Shown here piece after piece: positions 44,197 through 56,350 of a DNA stretch of 64,000 nucleotides (positions are counted from its first letter, which is position 1; each line of letters begins with the position of its first letter). The stretch is taken from the NCBI RefSeq assembly GCF_901933205.1, contig NC_044600.1:3410001-3474000 (forward strand), in the 5' to 3' direction. The translations under genes and the position numbers were made by a program. This stretch comes from Camarhynchus parvulus (Eukaryota > Chordata > Aves > Passeriformes > Thraupidae). The notes below the pieces were generated by a model, which saw nothing but the letters and a program-made list of their open reading frames with translations, was not told where the DNA came from and searched no databases.

Positions 44197-47100
44197 AGCT
44201 TCTCCTGGTTCTCAGAGCTTTGCAGTTCAGCCACAATAGGAATTATTGATCCCAGCAGAATCAATTTGTATAAGCAATGGCAGCATCTACCTTTTGCTTA
44301 GAGCTGGCTTTCAGTCTCAAATTCACAGGTAGTTTCTTCTAAAATGAAATTGATGAAAAAATATATGATAAATAATAGATTAAATGATGATGAAAATGCT
44401 GCTGAACTGTTTCTGTGGAGCAGCTAATTTTGAATATAGGACAAAACAGAACAAGTGAACCATGACATCCACTCCTATAAGTTGCCTCTCTTAATTCATA
44501 AAGACCTTAGAAAGTTCTGCTCTGTAGTATCATTAACTTTGTTAATTGTTTTCTCCTTCAACAGTGACAGTGGTTCAGCTCTGCTATCTGGGACAGTGGC
44601 CCTGACAGGAAAGATTTTTGACACCCAGTCCTTGGAAATTAACAGAGCACATATTTGCAGGTGGTTTCATAGCTATTAAAATAACAATGGAACTCTTCCT
44701 TTCATTGTGTTATTTTTATATTAGCCACAGCACAATTTTTTTATATCCAAAGTGGCTTTCCCTTCCTACACTAAAAAAAATAGAATTGACATTTAATAAA
44801 CTAGCCATCAAAATAAAACCTGTTCATAAAAAGGATCTTACTTTTTACTCTTGATTAACATTTGTAAATTGAGTTTGACATTATTTTAATTTTTTTTTTC
44901 TCATGCTTAGCCCAGACATCTCAAGAACCACTTTGGCTGCTGAAGTGTTTGCATTATTTTTGTCCCTTTTCTCCATCTCATTTTCCCCTCAATGAAAGCT
45001 TTTTGAGGAAGTGGAAGCCACCAAAGCCCACAGAGGATTTATCAGCTGATTTCAGAGTTGGAATAGAACCAAAACATTATAAAGTACCATCATCTTAATT
45101 ATGTTTAGCTTTTGCATGAGTTTGTAGATTCTTTTTAAAAGAACTTCTTCTCCAGCTGTGTTTTACTCCTCCAACCTGATATTAAATCTTTTCTGTTCCA
45201 ATCTGCTTTTAACATTTAAATTCCTTCATATTTTTCTACAGTTTGCAAATTTTCATTTGATTCTTGCTGGCACTGAGAATTTAATTGCTTATCTGGGAGA
45301 AAAAAAAAAGAGCTGAAAATGAAGTCATATAAGTCATATGATGGATTTGTGGAAGTTAATTCACATCCATTGCTGCTTACTTTTGCATAACCAGAGGTTG
45401 CTCTTACCTGAGAACAGGAACACTTAAGATCTCCAAACCATTATGCATTTTTCCATGGTTTTTTAATGTCTTTTTTCTGTTTCTTCAGATTCAGTTATTA
45501 AAATATTTTAAACACTACAGAATGATGATATTTGATTATGGTATTCAGATTTATACCAACTATGTACATCTCTAAACACAGCAGCCCAGCCTTGCAATTC
45601 TGACTGGAAAACCTTCCTGATGGATGTGGGGAGCCCTTGTGCTTGCTGCCTTGCTGTCTGCTGATTTGCATGGGAAAGTCTTTTGGTAATTGAGACTGAA
45701 ATTATGTTTCTCAAAGGCCAAATTTCATTTAAAGTGAAGACTCTAAATAACTCCAGGGAGGAAAAAAAATAGTGTGATTTAGAAATATTGCAGAACAACT
45801 ACACAAAAGTAAATTTGACATTGTCTTAGTTGCACAAAGCTACGTTATTTTAAGAAAAGGGGAGAGACTGATGTCATGCACTCCATTATATTTTCACAAT
45901 AAGGTAATACATGCGAGTGAAAATATTGCAAGGAAAGGAGAATAATTTTGCAGAAGTGATTTCAGGAACTCCCTTGGATTCACAAGTTAGGATTTTGCTG
46001 TAATAAGTGATAATATACAAAACACATTATTCTGTGGCAGCACTACTGCCAGAGCACTTCCACAAAGATGTTATTAGGATTTTCAAATTCTTTCATGTCC
46101 ACAAACAATGGCTGATGTCTCAGATTTACTCAGTGGTTCTTATCAAATGTGTGTAAAATACCCCCTAAACCTTTCTAGCACCATATCCCCAAGCACAACA
46201 TACTTGCTTATACTGTAATTTTCATTAATTCACTTTAAATTACATGGTCTTAAAAAAAAGAAAAGACATACATGTGGAGATGCTGAAAACTTTAGGCAAA
46301 TGATATCACTCTCAGGCAGTGACCTTATCCAGGTGCTCACACTGGATATATTTATATTTACACACATTTCTTTGTATACAGAGGAAGTTTTAAAATGTGT
46401 GGAGTATTTTGAATGCAAGCAAGTCAAAAATTACTTTTTTTATTAAAATATATTTGGCTGATTTAAATGTAATCCCTCAAATTTTTCTATTTTTGTCAGC
46501 TGCTCAACCACTTAATCTTCTTGTAAGGCACTGAAATATTAAAATTTATGTTAACAGGAGCTCTGCTTAAAGTACAGTATGCTGAAAGTTGCTCCTGATA
46601 AAAGACCAGTCCATAGGTTCCAATCAGTACCAACAAAAAGCCAGTGATATGATTTAATTGACTGAAACATTTAAAAAGTGCTGCTGACTGATACAATCCG
46701 AGCAGTTCATGCCATTTCTTCATTTCCTTTGTAGCAGTTGTTTTTATGAATTTATTGTTAATCATCAATGGGTTTAAGTGGTTATTCCTGATGCCTGATC
46801 CAGAGTTTTCAGGATGCTTTGCTGAGCCCATCTCATAGACAGGCACAAGGAAATCCTGTACTTCAATTTTCCTAAGCACAAAACTTGTTTTGTGTTTCTT
46901 CTGAAACTCAGGATAACTTGATCTTATGAAGTGAGGATTGAGATTCTTGTCTCTGCTAGAAAATAATTGCAGAAGTAACCCAAGTGTTGATGTATTGCTA
47001 CATAAAATCCCTCTTGTATTGATTAGCCCTTAATACTCTTGTCCTAGGTGTGATAATTAAGTCGAAGTATTGAACATTTTTGCCTAACTGCTTGTTTCCT

Positions 47101-47235
47101 TTACCTTTCCCATTTTATCTTTCTTAGCACTGACAACTTCTGGTTTTAATTTTTTTTCTGCTATTTCCACAAAATCTTCCCAAGTTATCGTTTTCCCAAA
47201 GCTTTTCTGGAACCAAAATTATTGTAAAGTGCTCT
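44197..47235. other. Unique AT-rich sequence, no proven gene
   Basis: No recognisable gene. On the minus strand an ATG-initiated 111-codon frame runs from 46831 to 46496 and contains a hydrophobic run (ITGFLLVLIGTYGLVFY). It lacks homology that I know of and falls within the length expected by chance. An A11 run lies near 45299-45310. Confidence 0.45.
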
Positions 47236-47450
47236 AAGAGCGGAGCCGCTCCGAAAAAATTTTGAGCCCAAGACTGGAACAAACTCAGTGTTTCATTTCA
47301 ATGCACTGAAAATGTAGCAAGGAATAAAAGCAGATTTGTAGCAGTTTTTTTGGTATAACTTGGGCTGTATTTAATTTGTGCACCCATGAGCACAGATAGG
47401 GTGAGCAGAGCTGCTCGGCCCGGGCTCCGAATCACGGTGTAACCATCGAG
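47236..47450. other. Two small CpG clusters, one with a hairpin
   Basis: At 47238-47251 GAGCGG-AG-CCGCTC is a perfect 6-bp inverted repeat, with a third CpG just beyond (CCGAAAA). At 47416-47449 five CpGs lie within 34 bases (CTGCTCGGCCCGGGCTCCGA, ATCACGG, ATCGAG). The sequence between and around is AT-rich. Unknown nature: regulatory site or repeat remnant. Confidence 0.5.
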
Positions 47451-49655
47451 CTCAATGCTCACCTCATCAGATTAATTACTTAATTTGACAAGTTACTTAT
47501 GTGATCAGGTTCTGATAACATAAGCTGTTGATATGTTGTAAATACAGAAGGTGTCAGAGCCCTGGGAGGGTTTCAGGTGCTCCAGAGCATCCTCCCCACT
47601 CACAGTCCTGAGCCTGGGGCCAGATCCAGCCATGGGCTCTGATGACATCACTCAGGACTTTTGTGTTCTTTTTAAAAAGTTTTTTTATCTCAAGGTACCT
47701 GCTTATTGAATTTTTTTTTCATTTTACTTTCTTTGACTGTTATATTGTGTCTGGCTCTGAGCAAAATCTGACAAAGACAAAAAATATTTCTGTTTTATGG
47801 CTTTAACACCAACATCATGAGGAACAGGATTATCCATGCAGGTAATTAGCTGATTACAGAGGCACAATTTCTTTGGTCACTCAGTGTGCCTTATTTATTT
47901 TTTTCAGAATATCTGCTTTAAGGCCCTGCAGTGCTACAAGATTTAGGAACCAGCCATGGAAATAATTTGAGCACTATGAAACTTATTTACTGTTCTGTAA
48001 GCACAGCTGGCAGCCAGTCTGTGCACTTGGTCACCTCTGCCATGGCATTTCGGGCAGGAAAAATGCAATTGTTGCAAAGGGAGCCCTTCCAAATATGTTT
48101 TGTCCAGCATAGTTTATATTCCAGCAGGATAACACGGTGGAAAATGCTTCTGATTTTAGGCCAGATGTAATAACTGCTCCTTCCACTAACCTTTGGAATT
48201 AAGGCACTGCAAACATTAAAGAAGCTGTTGCGTCAAGAAAAATGATTGGATAAGAATGTTAATAAAATAATATGAATTCTTTTCATGAAGGCTTGGTAAA
48301 ATCATTAAAACCTCATTTAATGTGACCAGTATTGCTGCTGGAATGAGAATAAAATTGACCAAGTTACAGGACACAACATTGTGGCAGGAAATATTAAAAT
48401 TGGACAGAACAGGAAATGTTCTTCATTAAATTTCTCTTCAAAACATTGGCTGTTATTAAGAAATCTTGATCACAGGCATAAAACCTGTCATTCCAAATTT
48501 TTTTTAAAAGGTGATTTTAGTCAAATATTCTCTTTATAAGTAAGGTAGGCATTTTTTTTAAAGTAGCTAAAATATTCTAGATTTTTTTTTGAATTTCAGA
48601 ACTTTTCAAAACATGACGTCCTTCTATCAAAGTATGATCCAATTATATCTTCATTGATTCCTATCTTCATTTCTTCATTGATTCAGATCATTTTTTTTCA
48701 CTCTCTCTAGGGAACATGTGTAGGTGCTATTTCACTCCTATGTTTCTAGTCTGTATTTAAAACATTAATAATTTCTGCTCTAGTCGGGTCACATAGCATT
48801 GAGATAGCTTGAATTGAATTAGGAAAAATACATTAAGTTAGCCTGCCGAAGTTCATTCTAACAAAGGAGAAAAAAAAAAGGGAAAATTAGTCCCAGCAAT
48901 ACAAGAGGTTGTATTTCATGGGGTTATTTTAGCAATAGAATATGTAACTTCCAGTTTGCAGACACTGAATTCCAGCAGTTTATTTTCATTAATATTATTG
49001 TTACATTATCCAGTTACAGACTCAAAGCATCTCTTGTTCTGAGCCTCTGTCATGTTTAATTTATGCTGATTGATTTGTTTAATGCCAATAAAGAGTATTG
49101 CACCTTTGAGCTGGTTATAATTAAGATGCAATGCATTCTTAATGTATCTCCTCAACTACAACTGGTTCCAAAATCAATATGACCTCTTAAATAAAGAATC
49201 CAGGCTATTTGTTATTCACTGTAGAAATTCATATTGCTGAAAAGTGTCTGTGATCAGCTAAGAGAGACTCCTAAAAATATTAGTTTTGCAGCTATAACTT
49301 TATCCAAAATCTTTGTCTTGTAGATGATTGTCCTGAGAATCTGTTCTTTTGCCATTGCAAAAGTTTATTTTCACTTTCAGCTGCCAATGACCCAAATAGA
49401 GCAATAACAGGAATGGGATATCATTGCTGTGGACCAGCTGTCGAATAGGAAATAATTCCTTTTTTTCAGTAAAATGATCTTACCTATGATTACCATTGCT
49501 GACTGCCTTTCAAATAGGTCTCTTTTTGTTCACAGGCAACTGCTCTGAGACTGCAAAAACAAAAATGGACCTAACTGTAAGTTATTTTCCGCATTTCATC
49601 TTCAGTCAGTTGCAGAAATATCCATGGAATTTTAACAGAAAGGCTTTAAAGATAT
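47451..49655. other. Unique sequence, no gene seen; candidate conserved non-coding block
   Basis: No recognisable gene. Blocks at 47461-47530 and 49030-49190 are rich in ATTAATTA and TAATTTATG-type homeodomain words, with a compact non-repetitive texture often seen in conserved non-coding DNA. A short internal duplication (TATCTTCATTGATTC / TTTCTTCATTGATTC) lies at 48646-48685. Confidence 0.4.
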
Positions 49656-49700
49656 TATTATCTTTATCTTTTTTATCTTTATTTATCTTTAAAAATAATA
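49656..49700 (+). repeat. Degenerate (TTATCT)n-like repeat
   Basis: The words TTATCTTTATC, TTTTTTATCTTTATTTATC and TTTAAAAATAATAATT form a short degenerate ATCTTT tract, probably a decayed microsatellite. Confidence 0.6.
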
Positions 49701-50977
49701 ATTAAAATGTCAAATAATAAGTTTACAAGTCTATGTATTCCCTAAAATATGAGGGTCAAAAAAACAACACTTACTAAGGAAAAAGAACCTTAGAACATTG
49801 AAGATTATCCATTTAAAATTCAAAAAGGTGACTTTTTAAACTATTCTCATTAGAAACCATCTTATTTCTGTTTAGTTATAAAAATAAATAAGGAGTATTA
49901 TTAAATATGAGGTAGGAATTCTTTAACTGAGGGGTTAATTTTTGGTTGGAGAAGAATGTTTGCTTAAAATTTATGACATTTATAACATTCCTTTTTCTTT
50001 CTTGATGAAGTAAAATATCATGCTCATTCAGATTTGTTAAAAATTGCTCAAAATATAATCTGGGAATCTTGTCAAGGTATACAATTCTGGACTGCAAAAG
50101 ACAAAGATGAGCTTGCTCCTCTTCAAACCTGTGTGCATCAGCAGTGAAGCTCAAAAATTTGTACTCCCCAATCACTCAGCAAGAATTGAGCCATTGTAGA
50201 AAATTTTTGAGCCATGATCATAAAAGTAAATATTGGAAAGTGATGATTTTGCTTCCCTCCTGCGTTGGGATTCTTGCAGTCTGTGATCTCACCCCTTCAA
50301 TTTTGGATGTGAGATTTTAATAAGAATTCCATCCTCTGCATAAAGATTGCACATTTTTGCATAAAAAAGTTCAACTGACCATTTAGTTTAGTTTTTATCT
50401 TTATGTACATGCATTTGGTTTTGCTGTTTAACTGGATTTTAATACATACATAATAAAAGGTATTGATTGCAATGAGAGAGAAAATTGCTTTGCAAGTGCA
50501 GTATTCCTGATTCTCTTCTCCCAAGAGATAAACACCCATCTGTTACTACATGAAAAAAGGAGGCAATTACAGAGTTAATGCTCTGAAAAACTTGTTAGTT
50601 TGTTGTACCATTAAAGGTGGTTGTAAAAAAGTATAAAAAAAGTATTGTGTGCAAACGATAATGTGGTTCTGATGATAAGCAATGATAAATGATAAGCATT
50701 TGGTGTAATTTACATTTTAAGTATATAGAGTAGCAAAACCCATCCCTTGGAGTCACACACAGAGCAGATCATTTCACATGTGGTGAATATGCTTCCTCCT
50801 ACAGCCTTGCAATTAAAAATCTCCTGAGGTTGTTAAGGTAAAATGTTCCCAGGCATTTCCTGTAGAGACAAATCCTGAGCTTGCTTTGAGCTGTTGGTCT
50901 TATGCTTGCTGAATCAGGATTTCACATCATTCCAGTGTAGTTTCTGTAGTTTTTTGGGCTTTTTTCATGGATTTCAG
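49701..50977. other. Unique AT-rich sequence, no gene seen
   Basis: No recognisable gene. It ends in a strong pyrimidine tract (GGGCTTTTTTCATGGATTTC, then AG at 50976-50977) that forms the acceptor-like start of the next block. Confidence 0.5.
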
Positions 50978-51290
50978 TTCACCCTGGAGCCATGGTTGTG
51001 CTGCTGAGAAAAGCAGTGAAGCTTCTCCTGGGTGTATTTGGTGTTCAGTCCCTTCTGCTGCTCAGAGCCACTCTGTGCTACAACTTCTGCACAGGGGATG
51101 GTTTTCCCACCTGAGCAGGAGAAACTCTTCCTCCAGGAGCTGAAGAGAATTAAAATGCCAGATGTCAAACTGAGTCTGCACTGGAAGCTTTATCTGTCCT
51201 GCCTTACAGACCTGTTGGGTTTGCTTGAGTCAAAATTAGAAGCAAAGACCAATTTAGAACAATTACAGTTTGTCAGGGACACTATTCCAG
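50978..51290 (+). other. Exon-like block with two overlapping open frames, unproven
   Basis: After a strong pyrimidine tract and AG, an ATG in strong context (GAGCCATGG, 50992) opens a 40-codon frame with a Leu/Val-rich start (MVVLLRKAVKLLLGVFG) that ends at TGA 51112-51114. In a second frame an ATG at 51098 opens a 95-codon frame (to 51385). Its first 64 codons look helical and charged (EQEKLFLQELKRI, later ESKLEAKTNLEQL). A donor-like CCAG/GTAAAA lies at 51290/51291. This could be an exon, an old pseudogene with a one-base frame change between the two frames, or chance. I know no matching family. Confidence 0.2.
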
Positions 51291-52563
51291 GTAAAATTAA
51301 GACAACTAAGTTCTTTCTGGCTGTAGGATATTATTCCATAAACAACTCTTTATCCATCTCTTTCAGAGAAATAATGCTGGAATAGCCACGACTGGTTCAC
51401 CTAGTTAGCAGGACCAAAGAAATTTGAGTTTGCTGGTAAAAATGCCCCAAATGTTGTTTGCAATCAGCGTTTCTCCACAAGGACCCAGGGTCTGCAGTAG
51501 TAAAGGCAGAGTCTGTGGCTAAAGCAAAGAGCAAAAGTGATTTTTCTGCATCCAGTGGAGCTGTTGATAGGCTTAAAAAAGAAATGGGTATTTGAATGTT
51601 CACCTCAGAAGGAATCATTCCTGTGGTGGCTGCAGGACTGTGCCATGGTGTGGAATTTGTGTGGTCACTGTGTGGCCATTTCCATCCCTGAGTGATTTCC
51701 ATCCTTGCCAAACTTGTGTGGCTTCTGGCAGTGAGAGATAGAGAACCTCTTCAGAGAAGAATTCTGCATCATATGGTAAAGACTAGGCATTAATTTTTAT
51801 TTTTAGCTCCTTTTTAGCCAGTTATGTAAATGATGAAGAGCTTAACTCTCCTGAATGATCAGCTTTCATTATGCAGAACAGTTGCATTTTGCCCTCATTT
51901 TAAATTAAGTTGCTAATGTGTTTATGACATTGATAATGGGTTACTTCACTAAATGCATCATTATGAATCTGTAACATTCTTCTGTTTGGAGTCACACAAA
52001 GCAAATTCCTGACAGGAAGGTTATAAACCGGCTCAATTACTGGCAGCCTTTTTTTACAAATGAACAAGTTACTGTTTTGGAAGAGCAGAATTCGTGCCAG
52101 AAAAACAGATTTTGATAACTGAGCCTGTCAGGAACACACTGAAGGTCAACATATCTGTGGATGAGACCTACTGTAGAGCAAACAATTTACTGGATGATTC
52201 AGCAACATTTCTAGAGGAGCACATCATTCATCATTGTTAGAACAACTGAGAGGCAAAAATGTGATTAATTTCTTTCTTCTGTTCTGAAGTTTGGGAAGCA
52301 TACATCAATTTCTGGGTTCATCAGATAACTCATTTCTGAAATAGATCCGAAGTGAAAAAATCCAAAGCATTTAATAGGAGTGTAATTTTAAAGTTGTCTG
52401 CCAATTTAGGGTGTGGGAGATTCCTGTGGCCATTGATTATACCGTGTAAATCCATGGGTACCTGTGCCAGGTGTAAGCTTTGCAAAGCACACAGGGAAAT
52501 GTGTCCCATCCCACCATCAACCCATTTCTGACAGTGACATAAAAGAAATGTGGCCAACCCCAC
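51291..52563. other. Unique sequence, no gene seen
   Basis: No recognisable gene or repeat. Minus-strand frames at 51397-51711 and 52330-52563 are unrecognised. Confidence 0.5.
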
Positions 52564-52569
52564 TTATTA

Positions 52570-52617
<48 letters not shown>

Positions 52618-52875
52618 AATAAAATAAATTAAAATAAAATTAAAATAAAAATTTAAAATAAAATTAAAATAAAATATAATCAAAGATAATAAAAATGATA
52701 ACAATTAAAAATAGAAATTTAAAATAAAAATACATAAAAATAAAGATAAAAGTAAAGATAAAAATAAAAATAAAAATAAAATTAAAATTAAAATTATAAC
52801 TAAGAAGAAGAAGAAGAATGAGAAGAAGAAGAAGAAGGAAGAAGAACCAGAAGAAGAAGAAGATGAAGAAGAAGG
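52564..52875 (+). repeat. Compound microsatellite: ATT, ATTATC, A/T-rich, then GAA units
   Basis: The tract begins with about nine ATT units (52564-52590) and turns into ATTATC units (about 52585-52612). It continues as about 190 bases made almost only of AAAATAAA, AATTAAAAT and AAAGATAA words, and ends with AAGAAGAAG-type GAA units interrupted by ATGAG, GGAAG, CCAG and ATG (52802-52875). The sense strand is nearly pure purine over the GAA part. A minus-strand frame here is made of low-complexity residues (Ser then Phe runs) and is an effect of the repeat. Confidence 0.95.
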
Positions 52876-55800
52876 CAAGTTGGCATTCCTGTGTCTTCTG
52901 GCTCTCAGATGCTCAATTGTCAATATTTTGCTTTTCCAAAGGAATTTCCCCTTTATTATCAATGTTTTCCACTACATTTTTGTGTCCCTTTCTTACACCC
53001 ATCAGGCAAGGTGTTTTGTCAGATTCCTCTCACAAAATGATAGCTGAGCTCCAGAGTTGTACCAGTGCTCTTTATTAGTTATTAATTCCTTGCTCCTGTC
53101 AGATCAGTTTCTAGAAGAACAGTTCAGTTGTTATTTCTTCCTTTCCTTAATGCACTCCTTAGCTTTGTAACTTCAGATTTTGAGAGTGGGAAGGTCTTTG
53201 TTTCTAAGAATTTCTCGCCATTTTTATTAATGCTCCACAAAATAGTTTTTATTATTTTCATGTAAAAGAAAGTAAGTTTTAACATCCATTGTTTTGATTT
53301 ATCATGAAAAGATAATTCTAAAATCTAGGAACTTGATCAAGAAGTAATTTTGTAATTGGGCTGCAGGGGAGATTAACACTGAGATTTGCATTAGAGCTGA
53401 CAATTTGGCAATCAGATTTAGTATAACAGAAAACATGACCTGAATAAATCACAGAGAATTAAGAAGCTATAAATTATTCACTTATGTCCTTCATGTTTCT
53501 AAAAACATTTCTGTTATTTACAGTCATGTCCTTATGATTGTATATGTTCAAAGAAGTAGAAATTACACATGCCTACCATATGGACAATTTCTTTAGTAAA
53601 ATCTTCCAAAGGAGAAATAAAAAAAACTAAATGGTTTCAGAATGAATATGACCAAATGTAATCTTGGCTTTGAGATGTTACTTTTGGTTATTTGTAAATT
53701 TAGATACTTACCTGTAGGATCTGCATGATTAGAAGATTAGGCATACTTTCAATTCATGGTTTTTTGAACATGGTCCACTGCTTTTCTCCATTTGCTGAAG
53801 TCTAGTAAAAATCTAGGTATTACTCAACGTATTTGCTGGTGAAGAGAGACTGAAAAATCATCTTGACACTCACTGTAGCTATTTAATTTTGAGCCATTCT
53901 CTTACCTTTATGCACTGAGCAGTCCCTAAAAAATAAACAGCAGAAGCTAAAATGCACAGAGTTAGGCATGTGCATAAATCCAAACCACTTCTCTTTGACT
54001 ATTTGTTTCTTAAATGAAAACTAAAAATCTTCAGGCAGAAAATTATGTTTAAATGAAAAGTACCTTTCATTTTGTAGAGAATGTATTTCAGAGGGGTGCT
54101 CAGTGTTCCACATCTAGTCAAACATCTTCTTACAAAGCAGCTAGGAAAAGAACTCTTTTAAGTACCACTAGATTGTAGGACAGCTGTTCAAGAACTTAAA
54201 ATCTATTAAAAATTCAAATCTTTCCCATGTGGGTGGTAAACCAGCTGAGAATTACATAAATACCTCAGCACAGACCATAAGCAATGACTCTTTGCCTCAT
54301 TATTTACCTTTCATGTTGCACAAAAATCTGTTACAGTTCCTATAATTCAGTTTAATTTCATCAAGAATAAAACTTTGTATTACCATATCTATCCTATTAA
54401 ATATTTTACCCTGAAGGTTTACAAATCTCTCTGACTCATGGCTGGTGGCTGGTTCTTCATGCATTGTCAGGTTATAAGAATAAAACCCTACTACTTGTTT
54501 CAGCCTTTTTGTAATTAATGTGGGCAAGTGGTGAATGGTAAAAATGCCAAATTCACTGGCATTTTTTTTGTTCCAGTTTAAATGAGTTGATTAATAGCGA
54601 ACCAGTCTTCAATCCTGTATAAATTCATCTTCGAAAAATGGGTTTCAGCATTTACTGTGCCTTTTAAATAACTGACTACAGCACAAGTTGATTTTCTATT
54701 TATTTATTACTTGCAAAGATTAAAGAGAGTGTAAAAAAAGAACGTGTAACACAAATATAAGAATTCTCACAGAAAATCAAATAAGCAAACCAAACCCACA
54801 AAACCAATCCAAAGCAGAAATGGGAACTGTTCAAATTGAATTCCCTGTGTGTGCTGTACTCATGAGTGGGAATTAAATGTTCCTGTATTCTCCTCACAGG
54901 TAGGAATTATTATAAATGTCAGAGGAAAACGTTTATTTACTCTGAAATTGAGGTTTTTTGGCAATTAACTAAAGGTGTCATCAGTTGTAGCACACCAAGC
55001 AAATCTCTGCCAGAAACTGTCCAAAGCAGGGAGGGATTAAGAAGTCAAAATATCCAGAAAAACACATTTTGAAGAAACACTTATTGAAAACTGGCAGCCT
55101 GATCTCAGGCTCAGGCAGGACATTCCAAGCACAGGAATTTTTAGGTCTTCTGGTTCAGTCACACCTGCTTTTTGTTTGCTTGTTTTTCAGGCTCTGAGAG
55201 TTCAGCTCCTGGCTGAAAAACCACCTTGTTCTGGCCAGGATGTGATGGGAAGGGCAGAGCTCTTGGGCAGAAGAAGAGGGTGAAAAGTTCAGGTTACGAG
55301 GGAAAATTAATCCAGTATCTTTACATATTTTCAACTTTTCACTCCTCCTGTGCCAGACCTACTCTGTGAAGTCATCTCTGATACAGGTAATTCACCCACT
55401 CAGCCTGTGAGCCTTGAGTGAAATATAAATATCAGAGTGCCACAGCTCCTTCCAGGACTGAGGTATTTACCAGAAATTTTTCCTTTTTTAATATTTTATT
55501 GCTCCTAAAGGATGTCTGTTATTGATTTGATACATATGTCTGTTCACGTTGCACAAAAATTGCTGCATTTGGAACTGACTACAGCCTATAGAGTGACTTC
55601 TAATACATTTGTGTTTTGGTTTGTTAGAAAAATCATTTGCTTTTGAGAATCTTGTAAGATTTAGAATTACAAATAGAAAGAAGATGATAAATCATTTTGA
55701 AATACAAATAGCAAACAACAATATAAAAACAAGTTATGTAAGGAAACAGAAGAGGTTATTACCCAAAACCACATATTCTTTACTATTTTTGTTTGGCTGG

Positions 55801-56350
55801 TTTTAGTAATAACATTTAAAAATAAGGAAGAAGGAAAGATTGATGTCTGAGCAGTATTAATACTAAAAATCAAGCTTGTAAATTATCTAAATAATTTTTT
55901 TAAAATGCAATGCTTTCATGTGTATGTTTTCATAAATCCTACTTTCTCTCTCCCTCTCTCTTGGTCTCCAAAGATTATTAAAGGTAAATCTGAGGCCAAA
56001 AGTTATAAATATGATGTATTTATGTATTCAGGTGCTTAGGGAGGGCCTTGGGAGCCTGGGGACATGAATCTGTCCCTCAGGTTGGTGCCACACTCCTGCA
56101 GGGATGAGTCTGCCCCAAGACATTGCTGAGAGCTTCTCATGGCAGAACCAGAACTGCAGTTCTGATTTTTGGGCTGCCACCTCCCAGCACCATCCATTTC
56201 TCTTTATGCAGAGGATATTTAGGTCATCTAATTTTCATTCACGTTTTATTTCCAAGCTGAAGCCTGCAAAGGTAATGGTGCATACCTCTAAATGGCATGT
56301 TAATGGGGAAATGAATTCACCTGGTAATTAAGGCGCTGACATTTGTTGAG
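52876..56350. other. Unique AT-rich sequence, no gene seen
   Basis: No recognisable gene or transposon. A pyrimidine-rich run (CTTTCTCTCTCCCTCTCTCT) lies near 55943-55962. Confidence 0.5.

Noticed and set aside
46496..46831. 111-codon minus-strand ORF with a hydrophobic run
   Set aside because: Unrecognised, no supporting context. The longer version depends on a GTG start. Chance length.
52705..52962. Minus-strand frame with Ser and Phe runs
   Set aside because: Translation of a microsatellite.
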